Assembly (NCBI GenBank): GCA_965200525.1
Contig: OZ241368.1
Coordinates: 1,116,001 to 1,180,000, forward strand
Length of the DNA stretch: 64,000 nucleotides
Direction: 5' to 3'
Source of the DNA: JANNPJ01 sp965200525
GTDB lineage: Bacteria > Actinomycetota > Actinomycetes > Actinomycetales > Kineosporiaceae
The position numbers and the translations under genes were made by a program. The notes below the pieces were generated by a model. The model worked only from the letters and a program-made list of their open reading frames with translations. It was not told where the DNA came from and searched no databases. Below, piece after piece: positions 17,611 to 25,570 of the stretch (positions are counted from its first letter, which is position 1; each line of letters begins with the position of its first letter).

Positions 17611-18021
17611 ATGCTCTCGCGTTTCCTCAACGCCCTCGGGGCGACCGAGGTCAGCGCCCACTGCGACCTTCCCTGTGGCGTGTACGACCCGGCCCAGGCC
17701 AAGATCGAGGCACAGTCGGTCAAGGCCTGTATCGCCAAGTACAACGCCTCGGACGATGCCGTCTTCAAGGAGCGGGCGCTGTTCATCAAGGAAGAGCGCA
17801 GCGACCTGGTCAAGCACCACCTCTGGGTGCTGTGGACGGACTACTTCAAGCCGCCGCACTTCGAGAAGTACCCGCAGCTGCACGGCCTGTTCAACGAGGC
17901 CACCAAGCTGGCCGGCGGCGGTGGCGGCACCAAGGCCTCGCTCGACGAGAAGGTCGCCGACCAGTTGCTGGAGAAGATCGACGAGATCAGCACGATCTTC
18001 TGGGAGACCAAGGCCGCCTGA
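17611..18021 (+). CDS. sodN: Nickel superoxide dismutase
   Basis: A 136-residue precursor with ribosome binding site AAAGGAG before ATG 17611. The mature N-terminus HCDLPCGVYDPAQ, the nickel-binding hook (His1, Cys2, Cys6), begins at residue 17 after a 16-residue propeptide ending in VSA. The rest matches the four-helix hexameric Ni-SOD subunit, including KHHLWVLWTDYF. It dismutates superoxide in the cytoplasm after maturation by the adjacent protease. TAGCGT upstream, near 17566, is a possible -10. In Streptomyces such genes are nickel-controlled through Nur; I could not identify a Nur box with confidence. Confidence 0.97.
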   Translation: MLSRFLNALGATEVSAHCDLPCGVYDPAQAKIEAQSVKACIAKYNASDDAVFKERALFIKEERSDLVKHHLWVLWTDYFKPPHFEKYPQLHGLFNEATKLAGGGGGTKASLDEKVADQLLEKIDEISTIFWETKAA

Positions 18022-18059
18022 ACGGCAGCTTGGTCGACCGCTGACCGCAGATCGTCCAC

Positions 18060-18098
18060 GGCGCTCGCCCCGGTGCTTTACCGACCGGGTCGAGCGCC
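18060..18098 (+). terminator. sodN terminator hairpin
   Basis: GGCGCTCG (18060-18067) pairs with CGAGCGCC (18091-18098), with inner CCGGT/ACCGG-type pairing, 38 bp after the sodN stop. It is followed by a comparatively AT-rich stretch. Confidence 0.65.
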
Positions 18099-18154
18099 GT
18101 AGTCTTATCTCGAAAGCATAACAATGTGTCTTGGGTCACACGCATTTGCTCTGG

Positions 18155-18328
18155 TTGAAACGCTCCAAACCCGTAATTATGTACATAACGGGCGCTGATT
18201 GGGCGGCAACAGCGCCCCCGGCCCAGGCTGACCTCAGTTGTTCGAGGTGAGATTGCGCCCCGTAGGGAGTGGGTTGCGGCTACGGGACCCCGCACACCCG
18301 CTCCCTACGGATACCCCTCGAGCAGGGG
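18155..18328 (+). other. Candidate small RNA locus: promoter-like boxes followed by two hairpins
   Basis: TTGAAA (18155-18160) and TATGTA (18178-18183) are separated by 17 bp in an AT-rich patch that stands out from its surroundings. Downstream are a hairpin with 15-bp arms and one mismatch (18260-18274 with 18296-18310) and a second, CCCCT/AGGGG, at about 18314-18328. The next gene appears to have its own -10 (TAACCT, 18388-18393), so these elements may form a separate short transcript. Alternatively, the region could be a structured leader of that gene. Confidence 0.35.
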
Positions 18329-18399
18329 CACCCCCGGCAGGCCCGGTCACCGGGCGCGCAGGTCTGGGCCGAGCCTGAACTCGCGGGTAACCTCACGGC

Positions 18400-20112
18400 A
18401 TGAGCGATGACGCTTTGCCGGACGACGCCCGCACCCCGACGAGCGCCGACGTCGGTCCTCCGCCGCAGATCGAGAGGCACGGTGGCGAACTGGCCGTGAC
18501 GGCCGCCCGGGCCCACGGCGTCCGGGCCATGTTCACCCTCTCCGGGGCTCATGTCTTTCCGCTCTACGACGGCGCGGTCAAGGCCGAGCCGCCCCTGCCC
18601 CTGATCGACGTGCGGCACGAGCAGACCGCCGTCTTCGCCGCCGAGGGCCTGGCCAAGCTGACCCGGACGCCGGGCCTGGCCGTGGTCACCGCCGGCCCGG
18701 GCGTGACCAACTCGATCAGCGCCGTCACCACCGCGCACTACAACGGCTCCCCGCTGCTGGTGATCGGTGGCCGGGCTCCGCACTTCCGCTGGGGCAGCGG
18801 CGCGCTCCAGGAGATGGACCACCCACCACTGTTGACCACGGTGACCAAGCGCTCGGCCACCGTGCCCGGGCCCGGCGAGATGATCACGGCGGTGGACGAC
18901 GGGCTGCGGCTGGCCGCGAGCCCGCACCGGGGGCCGGTCTTCCTCGACATCGGGATGGACCACCTCTACTCCCGGGCCGAGGTGGACCGCCCGGCGTTCG
19001 ATCGACCGGCCGCAGTCGTTCCGGACGCCGATGCGCTGGACACCGTGGCCGCCCGGCTGGCCGTCGCACAGCGCCCGGTACTGGTGCTCGGCTCGGACGT
19101 CTGGACCGGTGGCGCCGAATCGGCCGCCTGCGACCTGGTCGAGGAGCTCGGGCTGCCGGTGATCGCCAACGGCATGGGCCGGGGCATCCTCGGGCCCGGC
19201 CACGCCCGCCTGGTCACCCGGGCCCGCTCCAGTGCTTTCGCCGGAGCCGACCTGGTCGTGGTGGCCGGCACCCCGCTCGACTTCCGGCTCGGTTACGGGC
19301 AGTTCGGCGGCCGGGACGGCGCCCGGCCGGCCGACGTCGTCCAACTGGTGGACGACGACAGCCAGCTGGCGGGGCACGTGGCCGTGGCCGGCGCGGTCAC
19401 CGGCGACCTCGGCCTGATCCTGGCCGGCCTGCACGAACGACTGGCCCGCACCGGGCTGCCGGCCGGCGTGCCGGAATGGGCGCAGCGTCTGCGAGCCGCT
19501 CACTGCGCCGCGATCGCCGCCGACCACGACGTGCTGACCAGCGACCGCGCTCCGATCCACCCGGGCCGGATCTACGGCGAGCTGAACGCCCAGCTCGCCG
19601 ACGACGCGGTGGTGATCGGTGACGGCGGTGACTTCGTGTCGTTCGCCGGCCGGTTCGTGGAGCCGGCCCGGCCCGGCCGGTGGCTGGACCCGGGCCCGTT
19701 CGGCTGCCTCGGCACCGGCCTCGGCTACGCCGTCGCCGCCCGGCTGGCCCACCCGTCGTCCCAGGTGGTGCTGCTGCTCGGGGACGGCGCGGCCGGCTTC
19801 TCGCTGATGGACGTCGACACACTGGTCCGGCACAAACTGCCGGTGGTGATGGTGATCGGCAACAACGGCATGTGGGGGCTGGAGAAGTTCCCGATGCAGT
19901 TCCTCTACGGGTACGACGTCGCGGCCGAGCTGACCCCGGGAACGCGCTACGACGAGGTGGTGCGGGCCCTGGGTGGTGACGGCGAACTGGTGACCGACCC
20001 CGGGCAGCTCGGGCCGGCCCTGCGCCGAGCGTTCGCCTCCGACCTGCCGTACTGCGTCAACGTGCTCACCGACCCCACCGTGGCCTACCCCCGCTCCACC
20101 ACCGGCATCTGA
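18400..20112 (+). CDS. Thiamine-diphosphate-dependent enzyme, acetolactate synthase-like
   Basis: A 570-residue protein with the three domains of the ThDP decarboxylase/acetolactate-synthase family. The N-terminal domain carries the catalytic Glu in VRHEQTAVFAAEG. The central domain has Rossmann-like character. The C-terminal ThDP/Mg motif begins LLGDGAAGF and ends VIGNN. The biosynthetic enzyme usually has a regulatory-subunit gene (ilvH) next to it; none is here, so it may instead be catabolic or an oxalyl-CoA or benzaldehyde-lyase type relative. TAACCT (18388-18393) ends 6 nt before ATG, suggesting a leaderless mRNA. Confidence 0.8.
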   Translation: MSDDALPDDARTPTSADVGPPPQIERHGGELAVTAARAHGVRAMFTLSGAHVFPLYDGAVKAEPPLPLIDVRHEQTAVFAAEGLAKLTRTPGLAVVTAGPGVTNSISAVTTAHYNGSPLLVIGGRAPHFRWGSGALQEMDHPPLLTTVTKRSATVPGPGEMITAVDDGLRLAASPHRGPVFLDIGMDHLYSRAEVDRPAFDRPAAVVPDADALDTVAARLAVAQRPVLVLGSDVWTGGAESAACDLVEELGLPVIANGMGRGILGPGHARLVTRARSSAFAGADLVVVAGTPLDFRLGYGQFGGRDGARPADVVQLVDDDSQLAGHVAVAGAVTGDLGLILAGLHERLARTGLPAGVPEWAQRLRAAHCAAIAADHDVLTSDRAPIHPGRIYGELNAQLADDAVVIGDGGDFVSFAGRFVEPARPGRWLDPGPFGCLGTGLGYAVAARLAHPSSQVVLLLGDGAAGFSLMDVDTLVRHKLPVVMVIGNNGMWGLEKFPMQFLYGYDVAAELTPGTRYDEVVRALGGDGELVTDPGQLGPALRRAFASDLPYCVNVLTDPTVAYPRSTTGI

Positions 20113-20148
20113 CCCGGTCGAGGCTGCGGTGCCCTTGGCCTTCGGCCG

Positions 20149-20210
20149 TGCAGTGATCGATGAGTGAATCCGGTGGTGATCGCCCCCGGTTTGAGGCATG
20201 GATCTCTGCA
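20149..20210. repeat. Palindromic repeat family, copy 2 (degenerate)
   Basis: Arms TGCAGTGATCGATG (20149-20162) and CATGGATCTCTGCA (20197-20210) pair at 12 of 14 positions, with the same 34-base spacing as copies 1 and 3. It lies between the convergent ends of the ThDP enzyme gene and the DUF559-type gene. Confidence 0.6.
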
Positions 20211-20303
20211 TCTGCGCAGCACCCGAACACAGCACGCGCACCCGAAACACCGGCGCTCCAGCGCTCCGGCACTCCGGCACTCCCTCGGCGGTCGATGCCG
20301 GGT

Positions 20304-21269
20304 TCACGCGGACCAGCGCAACTCGGATCGAGGCGTGGCGATCACGTGCGGGCGTTGACGGTTCTGCAAGGCCAGGTACGCGCGCTCGACTCGGCGTCGG
20401 ACTGCGGCCGGATCGGCCGCCAAACCAGCCGGAGTGACTCCGACCACCAGAACTCCGTGCTCCCCCAGCAGGCCGTCCCCCGTCACGGTCGCCTCCCAGT
20501 CGGCATCGCGGGCATGGTAAGTCCGAGAATGCAACTGGATCGCAAGGCCCACGTCGTCCAGCCAGGCGTCCGGGGTCGGCAGGCGCTCGCCGTCGGCCGC
20601 GGTCAGCCAGGGATTTGCCCACGGAGTAGGCAGGACTCGACTCTCGCTCAAGAGCTGCAGAAGATCCGCCTCAGGCACGGACCACGCACCCACTTCCGCG
20701 GCGTCGACCGCCCGGCGTACCTGTGCGCTGCCACCGCGAGGGCCGCACTCGAGCTCGTGGCGAAGCCCTTCGACCGTGACGATCCGGCGTTGCACAGCCT
20801 CGATCACCAGAGCCGTGGCTTCTCGTGCGGCAACCATCTCGCGAGCCGCGTCCACGACAGCCCGGGCTCTCGCACCGATCCGGAGTGGACCTCGTTCCGA
20901 AACCAGGAGATCCGGCGGACTGGTCCGAGTCACCTTCACCGACCCGCTACTGCGAGCACTCAGCCGAGCCGGCACCATGAGCCGGACGACCGGCAGGCGT
21001 CGGGCGGAATCGACTCCGTACCAAGCGGCAGCCGTCCATGAAGCCAAGTAGGCGGAGGGTCCGGCATACAGTTGGGCCGCGATCAGCCGCTGCCCAGGAT
21101 CAAGTCCGCCGGTAAAGGTGGCCACGACTCCGGGGAGCACTGCCCGCCAGGAACGGCCCAGCCGCCAGCGCAACGCCTCTCGGGAAACGCCCAGTTCGAG
21201 CAGCTGAACTCGACCGGCCAGCCCTCGCTGATTCCGGAGCAACTGGTCGAGTGACGATTGTTCATCCAT
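20304..21269 (-). CDS. AbiEi-antitoxin-like/DUF559-type protein of unknown function
   Basis: A 321-residue protein. The N-terminal part (LDQLLRNQRGLAGRVQLLELG followed by a winged-helix-like stretch) resembles the AbiEi antitoxin N-terminal region seen in many actinobacterial proteins. The C-terminal part (about 230-300) has the Vsr/DUF559 nuclease-like layout: PDAWLDDVGLAIQLHSRTYH followed by a GVLVVGVTP strand. DUF559 nucleases usually read VEVD at the position of IQLH here, so the acidic residue is replaced and nuclease activity is uncertain. No toxin gene is adjacent. GACTCT lies 6 nt before the ATG, so the mRNA is probably leaderless. Palindromic repeat copies lie on both sides. Confidence 0.7.
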   Translation of the reverse strand: MDEQSSLDQLLRNQRGLAGRVQLLELGVSREALRWRLGRSWRAVLPGVVATFTGGLDPGQRLIAAQLYAGPSAYLASWTAAAWYGVDSARRLPVVRLMVPARLSARSSGSVKVTRTSPPDLLVSERGPLRIGARARAVVDAAREMVAAREATALVIEAVQRRIVTVEGLRHELECGPRGGSAQVRRAVDAAEVGAWSVPEADLLQLLSESRVLPTPWANPWLTAADGERLPTPDAWLDDVGLAIQLHSRTYHARDADWEATVTGDGLLGEHGVLVVGVTPAGLAADPAAVRRRVERAYLALQNRQRPHVIATPRSELRWSA

Positions 21270-21426
21270 CCAGCCAGAGTCGCCCGGCCCCGGGCTTGCG
21301 GGCGTTCACCACCGGCATCTGTGGAAAAGGCAGCCCTGACATCGTCGGTGGGGGAAAGGACGACGTGGTTCCGCGGGACCGGGCTTCGACCGCCTCAGCC
21401 CGACCAGCGCGCCGTCAGGTGAGGCT

Positions 21427-21486
21427 GAAGTGATCGATGAATGAAAGCGGTTGTGATCACAACCGTTTTCGTACATCGATCACTTC
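21427..21486. repeat. Palindromic repeat family, copy 3
   Basis: Perfect 13-bp arms GAAGTGATCGATG (21427-21439) and complement (21474-21486). The 34-base interior contains a perfect 18-bp palindrome CGGTTGTGATCACAACCG (21448-21465). Relative to copy 1 the arms carry a C-to-G change that is matched by the complementary change on the other side. Confidence 0.75.
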
Positions 21487-21497
21487 GACAACGAATC

Positions 21498-21590
21498 ACC
21501 CACCGCGGCCACCGCCCCACAGCGGCCACCGGCCCACCGCCCCACAGCGGCCACCGCCCCACCGCGGTCACCGGCCCACCGCGGTCACCG
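21498..21590. repeat. GC-rich minisatellite, unit about 17 bp
   Basis: Five to six imperfect copies of CCCACMGCGGYCACCGS lie in a row between palindromic repeat copy 3 and the end of the GlxA-like gene. Variation between copies is limited to a few positions. Confidence 0.7.
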
Positions 21591-21614
21591 CCCCGAGCCG
21601 GGCAAGGCCACGGG

Positions 21615-22631
21615 TCAGGCGTCGTGGACGCCGGCATCGTCGAGGATCGCACCGGCCGGAGCGCTCGACGGAGCGCCGAAGGTGCGCCGGTACGCGACCG
21701 GCGTGGTGCGGCGGCGACGGCCGAAGTGGTGCCTGAGCATGGCCGCCGACCCGAAGCCGGAGCGCCGGGCGACCTCCTCGACCCCCAGGTCGCCGCCTTC
21801 GAGCAACCGCTCGGCCAGCGCGACCCGCTGCAGCTGGACCCACTGGTGCGGGGTGGTCCCGGTCTCATCGCGGAACCGGCGGGCGAACGTGCGCTCGGAC
21901 ATCGCCGCCCGGGCCGCCAGCCGGGTGATGGACAGATCTTCGGCCAGGCGCCCGGCGGCCCAGTCGAGCACCGGGGCCAGGGTCTGGGCCGAGCAGTTGC
22001 GCACCGGCGTCTCGATGAACTGGGCCTGACCGCCGTCCCGCTGCGGCGGCACGACCATCCGGCGGGCGATGGCATTGGCCGTCTCGGCGCCGTGGGCCCG
22101 GCGAACCAGGTTCAGGCACATGTCGATGCCGGCCGCGGTGCCGGCGCTGGTGATCACCGTGCCGTCCTCGACGTAGAGCACGTCGGGCACCAGCTCGACC
22201 GCCGGGAAGCGCTCGCGGAAGGCGTTCTCGTGCATCCAGTGGGTGGTCGCCCGCCGGCCGTCGAGCAGGCCGGCGTAGGCCAGGGTGAACGCACCGGTGC
22301 AGAGCGAGGCCACGATCGCGCCTCGCTCGGTGACGGCGCGCAGCGTGGCCGACAGCTCGGCCGAGGGCTGGTAGCCGGCCCCGCAGGGCACGACCAGCAC
22401 CAGATCGGCCTGCCCGACCCGGTCCAGACCGTGAGCGGTGCTCAGCTCGAAGCCCAGCGGGTTGCGCACCGGCCTGGGCTCGACCGAGCAGACCGCGAAG
22501 TCGAAGGCGGGCAGCCCCTGCGCGGTGCGGTCGACGCCGAACACCTCGCACGGGATGGCGAACTCGAACGCGGCAAACCCGTGATCCACGATCACGGCCA
22601 CCGAGAACAGGCGCAGGCGGTCGTCGTCCAT
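21615..22631 (-). CDS. GlxA-type AraC-family transcriptional regulator with DJ-1/PfpI domain
   Basis: Read from ATG at 22631 (338 residues), with CAGAAT 6 nt upstream, consistent with a leaderless mRNA. The N-terminal 190 residues form a class I glutamine amidotransferase-like DJ-1/PfpI domain, with the nucleophile-elbow position at SLCTGAF. The C-terminal 110 residues carry two AraC-type helix-turn-helix motifs (ITRLAARAAMSERTFARRF and VEEVARRSGFGSAAMLRHHF). Such regulators sense small metabolites through the DJ-1-like domain, but the ligand and targets are unknown. There is no obvious co-transcribed target downstream; the divergent neighbourhood is a repeat-rich gap. Confidence 0.9.
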   Translation of the reverse strand: MDDDRLRLFSVAVIVDHGFAAFEFAIPCEVFGVDRTAQGLPAFDFAVCSVEPRPVRNPLGFELSTAHGLDRVGQADLVLVVPCGAGYQPSAELSATLRAVTERGAIVASLCTGAFTLAYAGLLDGRRATTHWMHENAFRERFPAVELVPDVLYVEDGTVITSAGTAAGIDMCLNLVRRAHGAETANAIARRMVVPPQRDGGQAQFIETPVRNCSAQTLAPVLDWAAGRLAEDLSITRLAARAAMSERTFARRFRDETGTTPHQWVQLQRVALAERLLEGGDLGVEEVARRSGFGSAAMLRHHFGRRRRTTPVAYRRTFGAPSSAPAGAILDDAGVHDA

Positions 22632-22699
22632 GCCAGGATTCTGCCCTACTCGTGGCGGAAAGTCGACGCCCGGTGTTTTTCCTGCCATCAGGCGATCCC

Positions 22700-23077
22700 T
22701 CAGGCCGGTGGCAGGCGGTTGACGAACCGGTCCCGGTCGACGATCACCCGGGTCACCTCGCCGGTCGCGATCAGCCGCCCGGCCCGATCCACCGCGCTGA
22801 CCGCGAACCGCACCAGCCGGCCGTCCTGATGTTCCAGCTCGGCGGTCACCGACGCGCGGCCCCCGACCGGGGTGGCGGCCAGATGGTCGAGCCTGACCCT
22901 CGACCCCACGCTGGTCCGCCCGGTCGGCCGCTGCGGCCCCAGCCGGGCGTCGAGCTCGGCCACGGTGGCCGCCTCGCACCAGGCCAGCAGCCGGGGCGTG
23001 GCCAGCACGTCGACGTCACCGCTGCCGAGCGCCCGGGCCGTGTCGGCGTCCGTCACCTCGAAGTGCAGGGTCGTCAT
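22700..23077 (-). CDS. Hotdog-fold thioesterase family protein
   Basis: A 125-residue protein. The ATG is preceded by TACGGT at 7 nt, so it is probably leaderless. The layout resembles FlK-like acyl-CoA thioesterases: a conserved N-terminal helix region LATPRLLAWCEAATVAELDARL, then GSRVRLDHLAATPVGG and the FAVSAVDRAGRLIATGEVTRVIV strands. It probably hydrolyses an acyl-CoA thioester in the cytoplasm. The substrate cannot be inferred; the genes on either side give no pathway context. Confidence 0.85.
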   Translation of the reverse strand: MTTLHFEVTDADTARALGSGDVDVLATPRLLAWCEAATVAELDARLGPQRPTGRTSVGSRVRLDHLAATPVGGRASVTAELEHQDGRLVRFAVSAVDRAGRLIATGEVTRVIVDRDRFVNRLPPA

Positions 23078-23132
23078 GACGCCGACCGTACCCGCCGGCG
23101 GAGAACCCCGGCGGAGATCCCGGCGGAGAAGG

Positions 23133-24227
23133 TCAGGCGACCAGGCCGAGGCGGCGCAGCTCGACGGTCAGGTCGTGCGGGTTGCTGGCCACGCCGAGGC
23201 CGTCGTCGATCGAGACCACGCCGTCGCGGATCAGGGTGACCAGGTGATGGTCGAAGGTCTGCATCCCGTAGAAGCCACCCTCCTTGATCAGGTCGGTCAG
23301 GGTCGAGGTCTTGTCCGGGTCGGAGATCGCGTCGGCCACCCGGCCGGTGTTGACGCAGATCTCCACGGCCAGGCACCGCCCGAGGCTGTCGGCCCGGGGC
23401 ACCAGCCGCTGGCAGATGATCCCGCGCAGCGACCCGGCCAACGACAGCCGCACCTGCTTCTGCTCGTGCGGCGGGAAGAAGTCGATGATCCGAGCGACCG
23501 TCTCCTGGGCGTCCTGGGTGTGCAGGGTCGACATCACGAAGTGGCCGGTCTCGGCGGCGGCCAGGGCGGCCTGGACCGTCTCCTGGTCGCGCATCTCGCC
23601 GATCAGGATCACGTCCGGGTCCTGACGCATGGCCGCCCGGAGAGCGACCGAGAAGTTCTCCGTGTCGACCCGGACCTCGCGCTGGTTGACCATGGCCAGC
23701 TTGTCCTCGTGGAGCACCTCGATCGGGTCCTCCACGGTCACGATGTGGACCTCGCGCTCACTGTTGATCTTGTTCACCATGCCGGCCAGCGTCGTCGTCT
23801 TGCCCGAACCGGTCGGGCCGGTGACCAGCACCAGCCCGCGCCGCTCCATGGCCAGGGTGCCGATCGCCTCGGGCAGGCCCAGGTCCTCCAGCGGGATCGC
23901 CCCGACCGCGACCCGGCGGAAGACCATGCCGGCCGCCCCCCGCTGGCGGAAGGCGTTCACCCGGAACCGGCCGACGCCGGGGATCGAGTAGGCGAAGTCG
24001 GCCTCGTTGGTACGCAGGAACTCGGCCCGCAGGTCCTCCCGCAGCACCTGCTCGACCATGGCCTCGGTGTCGTCCGCGGTCAGTTCCGGGACGTCGAGCC
24101 GGCGCAGGTTGCCGTCGATCCGGATCCGGGGCGGCGAACCCACCTTGCAGTGCAGGTCGGACCCGAACAACTCGGTGAGGGCCTTCAGGAAGGGGACGAC
24201 CGAGACGGGGGGTTCGCTCACCCACAC
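23133..24227 (-). CDS. PilT-type secretion/twitching ATPase
   Basis: A 364-residue protein. A GTG start at 24227 is used; a second GTG two codons later is equally possible and no ribosome binding site decides between them. It has the N-terminal PilT domain, Walker A GPTGSGKT (137-144), an Asp box with conserved Glu residues, Walker B ILIGEMRD (about 210), the His box TLHTQDAQET, and a C-terminal segment LIKEGGFYGMQTFDHHL resembling the retraction-ATPase motif. PilT powers type IV pilus retraction in other phyla. No pilin, PilB or PilC gene is nearby, so its role here is unclear. Confidence 0.92.
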   Translation of the reverse strand: MWVSEPPVSVVPFLKALTELFGSDLHCKVGSPPRIRIDGNLRRLDVPELTADDTEAMVEQVLREDLRAEFLRTNEADFAYSIPGVGRFRVNAFRQRGAAGMVFRRVAVGAIPLEDLGLPEAIGTLAMERRGLVLVTGPTGSGKTTTLAGMVNKINSEREVHIVTVEDPIEVLHEDKLAMVNQREVRVDTENFSVALRAAMRQDPDVILIGEMRDQETVQAALAAAETGHFVMSTLHTQDAQETVARIIDFFPPHEQKQVRLSLAGSLRGIICQRLVPRADSLGRCLAVEICVNTGRVADAISDPDKTSTLTDLIKEGGFYGMQTFDHHLVTLIRDGVVSIDDGLGVASNPHDLTVELRRLGLVA

Positions 24228-24349
24228 ACGATCGGCGGGCGACCACCCCGGCTTGAGCCGATCGGGCGAGCCGCCGCCCGGGCGGCCGGTGTCCGGAACA
24301 GCCTTCGGGACATGTCAAGATGGGGGCAGTCGACATCTAGGAGGCCACT

Positions 24350-24424
24350 ATGAGCAAGCGCGGACGCAAGCGCCGGTCCCGTAAGGGCAGCTCGGCGAAC
24401 CACGGGAACCGTCCCAACGCCTGA
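24350..24424 (+). CDS. Small basic ribosome-associated protein bL37 (AURKAIP1/COX24-domain type)
   Basis: A 24-residue peptide beginning MSKRGRKRRSRK and ending NHGNRPNA, with ribosome binding site TAGGAGG seven bases before the ATG. It matches the actinobacterial micro-protein identified as bL37 in mycobacterial ribosomes. Such short genes are often missed in annotation. It is followed by a perfect palindromic terminator. Confidence 0.9.
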   Translation: MSKRGRKRRSRKGSSANHGNRPNA

Positions 24425-24452
24425 ACTGGCGGACCGGCCCCGAGCACGACCG

Positions 24453-24490
24453 GAAAGTGCCCCTCACCCGATCGGGTGAGGGGCACTTTC
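24453..24490. terminator. Bidirectional terminator between bL37 and rsrA
   Basis: A perfect 38-bp palindrome centred on CCCGATCGGG, with arm GAAAGTGCCCCTCACCCG. It stands between convergent genes and ends in TTTC on either strand. Confidence 0.85.
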
Positions 24491-24509
24491 TGGTTCAACT
24501 CGAGCGGAG

Positions 24510-24770
24510 TCAGCCGCCGAGCTCGATCCTGACCTCGGTGATCTTGATCATGATCCGGTCGCGCAGGTCGGCCGGGGCCGATTCCTGGCAGCTGCGACGG
24601 ATCAACGCCTTCAGGGCGATGTCGAGGTCGTACTGCTTGAGGCAGGGTTCGCAGTCGTCGATGTGCACCCGGATCCGGGCCAGATCGTCGGGCCCCAACT
24701 CGCCGTCCAGGTACTCGTACACCCGGGCCAGAGCCTGCGCGCAGTCCGCGTCGTCGGCATCACAGCTCAC
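24510..24770 (-). CDS. rsrA: Mycothiol-system anti-sigma factor RsrA
   Basis: An 86-residue zinc-binding anti-sigma factor. HIDDCEPC (His-x3-Cys-x2-Cys) forms the redox-sensing zinc site, with a further N-terminal Cys in MSCDADDADC. The family holds SigR inactive until thiol oxidation forms a disulfide and releases zinc. The start overlaps the sigR stop by 4 bp (ATGA), so the regulator is co-translated with its target, as in Streptomyces. Confidence 0.95.
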   Translation of the reverse strand: MSCDADDADCAQALARVYEYLDGELGPDDLARIRVHIDDCEPCLKQYDLDIALKALIRRSCQESAPADLRDRIMIKITEVRIELGG

Positions 24771-25387
24771 GCCGCACCATCCTCGGGCCGGGACGCCACC
24801 ATGCCACGGTCGGCTGCGTACTCCTCCAGCATGCCCCGCAACTGACGCCGGCCTCTGTGCAGTCGGGACATCACTGTGCCGATCGGCGTGCCCATGATAT
24901 CGGCGATCTCCCGGTAAGCGAAGCCCTCGACGTCGGCCAGATAGACCGCGATCCGGAACTCCTCGGGGATGCGCTGCAGCGCTTCCTTCACGTCGGAGTC
25001 GGGGAGCCGGTCGAGCGCCTCGGCCTCGGCCGAGCGCAGACCGGCCGACGTGTGCGAGCCGGCCCGGGCGATCTGCCAGTCCTCGATCTCGTCGGTCTGA
25101 GCCTGAAGCGGCTCGCGCTGCTTCTTGCGGTACGTGTTGATGTACGCGTTGGTCAGGATCCGGTACAGCCAGGCCTTGAGATTCGTGCCCGGCTGGTACT
25201 GGTGGAACGAGGCGAAGGCCTTGGTGAAGGTCTCCTGCACCAGATCCTCGGCATCGGCCGGGTTGCGAGTCATCCGCAGGGCCGCCGAGTAGAGCTGGTC
25301 CAGATATTGCAGTGCATCACGCTCGAAGCGGGCAGACCGCTCCTGCGTCGTCTCGGTCGCCGGTGCGCGACCCGCTTGGCCATCCAT
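24767..25387 (-). CDS. sigR: RNA polymerase ECF sigma factor SigR
   Basis: Read from ATG at 25387 (206 residues, MDGQAG...). Region 2 is present (AALRMTRNPADAEDLVQETFTKAF, then LKAWLYRILTNAYIN), as is region 4 (FRIAVYLADVEGFAYREIADI, then TVMSRLHRGRRQLR). This sigma factor directs the thiol-oxidative stress response and is inhibited by RsrA, encoded downstream with a 4-bp overlap. A longer form is plausible: TTG at 25504 has a well-placed AAGGAG (25513-25518) and would add 39 residues, whereas the short start has no clear ribosome binding site. Streptomyces makes a comparable unstable extended SigR from its autoregulated promoter. Confidence 0.94.
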   Translation of the reverse strand: MDGQAGRAPATETTQERSARFERDALQYLDQLYSAALRMTRNPADAEDLVQETFTKAFASFHQYQPGTNLKAWLYRILTNAYINTYRKKQREPLQAQTDEIEDWQIARAGSHTSAGLRSAEAEALDRLPDSDVKEALQRIPEEFRIAVYLADVEGFAYREIADIMGTPIGTVMSRLHRGRRQLRGMLEEYAADRGMVASRPEDGAA

Positions 25388-25570
25388 CACCGTCGAGCCT
25401 AGCTGTACGGGGGCACTGACACCCGCCCAGGCCATGCCTGCGGACTGACCGGACGTCGCCGGGCCCGTTCGGCCCATCTCGTCCACCGTCGTCACGAGTA
25501 GCAACGAACGATCTCCTTCCCGTGTCGGACGCCTGGACCAGCGAGCCCCGCCGATCCGTCGCACCTGCAC

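Noticed and set aside
18280..20622. Long minus-strand open frame opposite the ThDP enzyme
   Set aside because: Low-information translation; the plus-strand ThDP enzyme has clear motifs.
21498..21590. CRISPR array
   Set aside because: The units are directly adjacent without spacers and there are no cas genes; it is a minisatellite.
23133..24227. Type IV pilus locus around pilT
   Set aside because: No pilin, assembly ATPase, platform or peptidase genes nearby; only the isolated ATPase is present.
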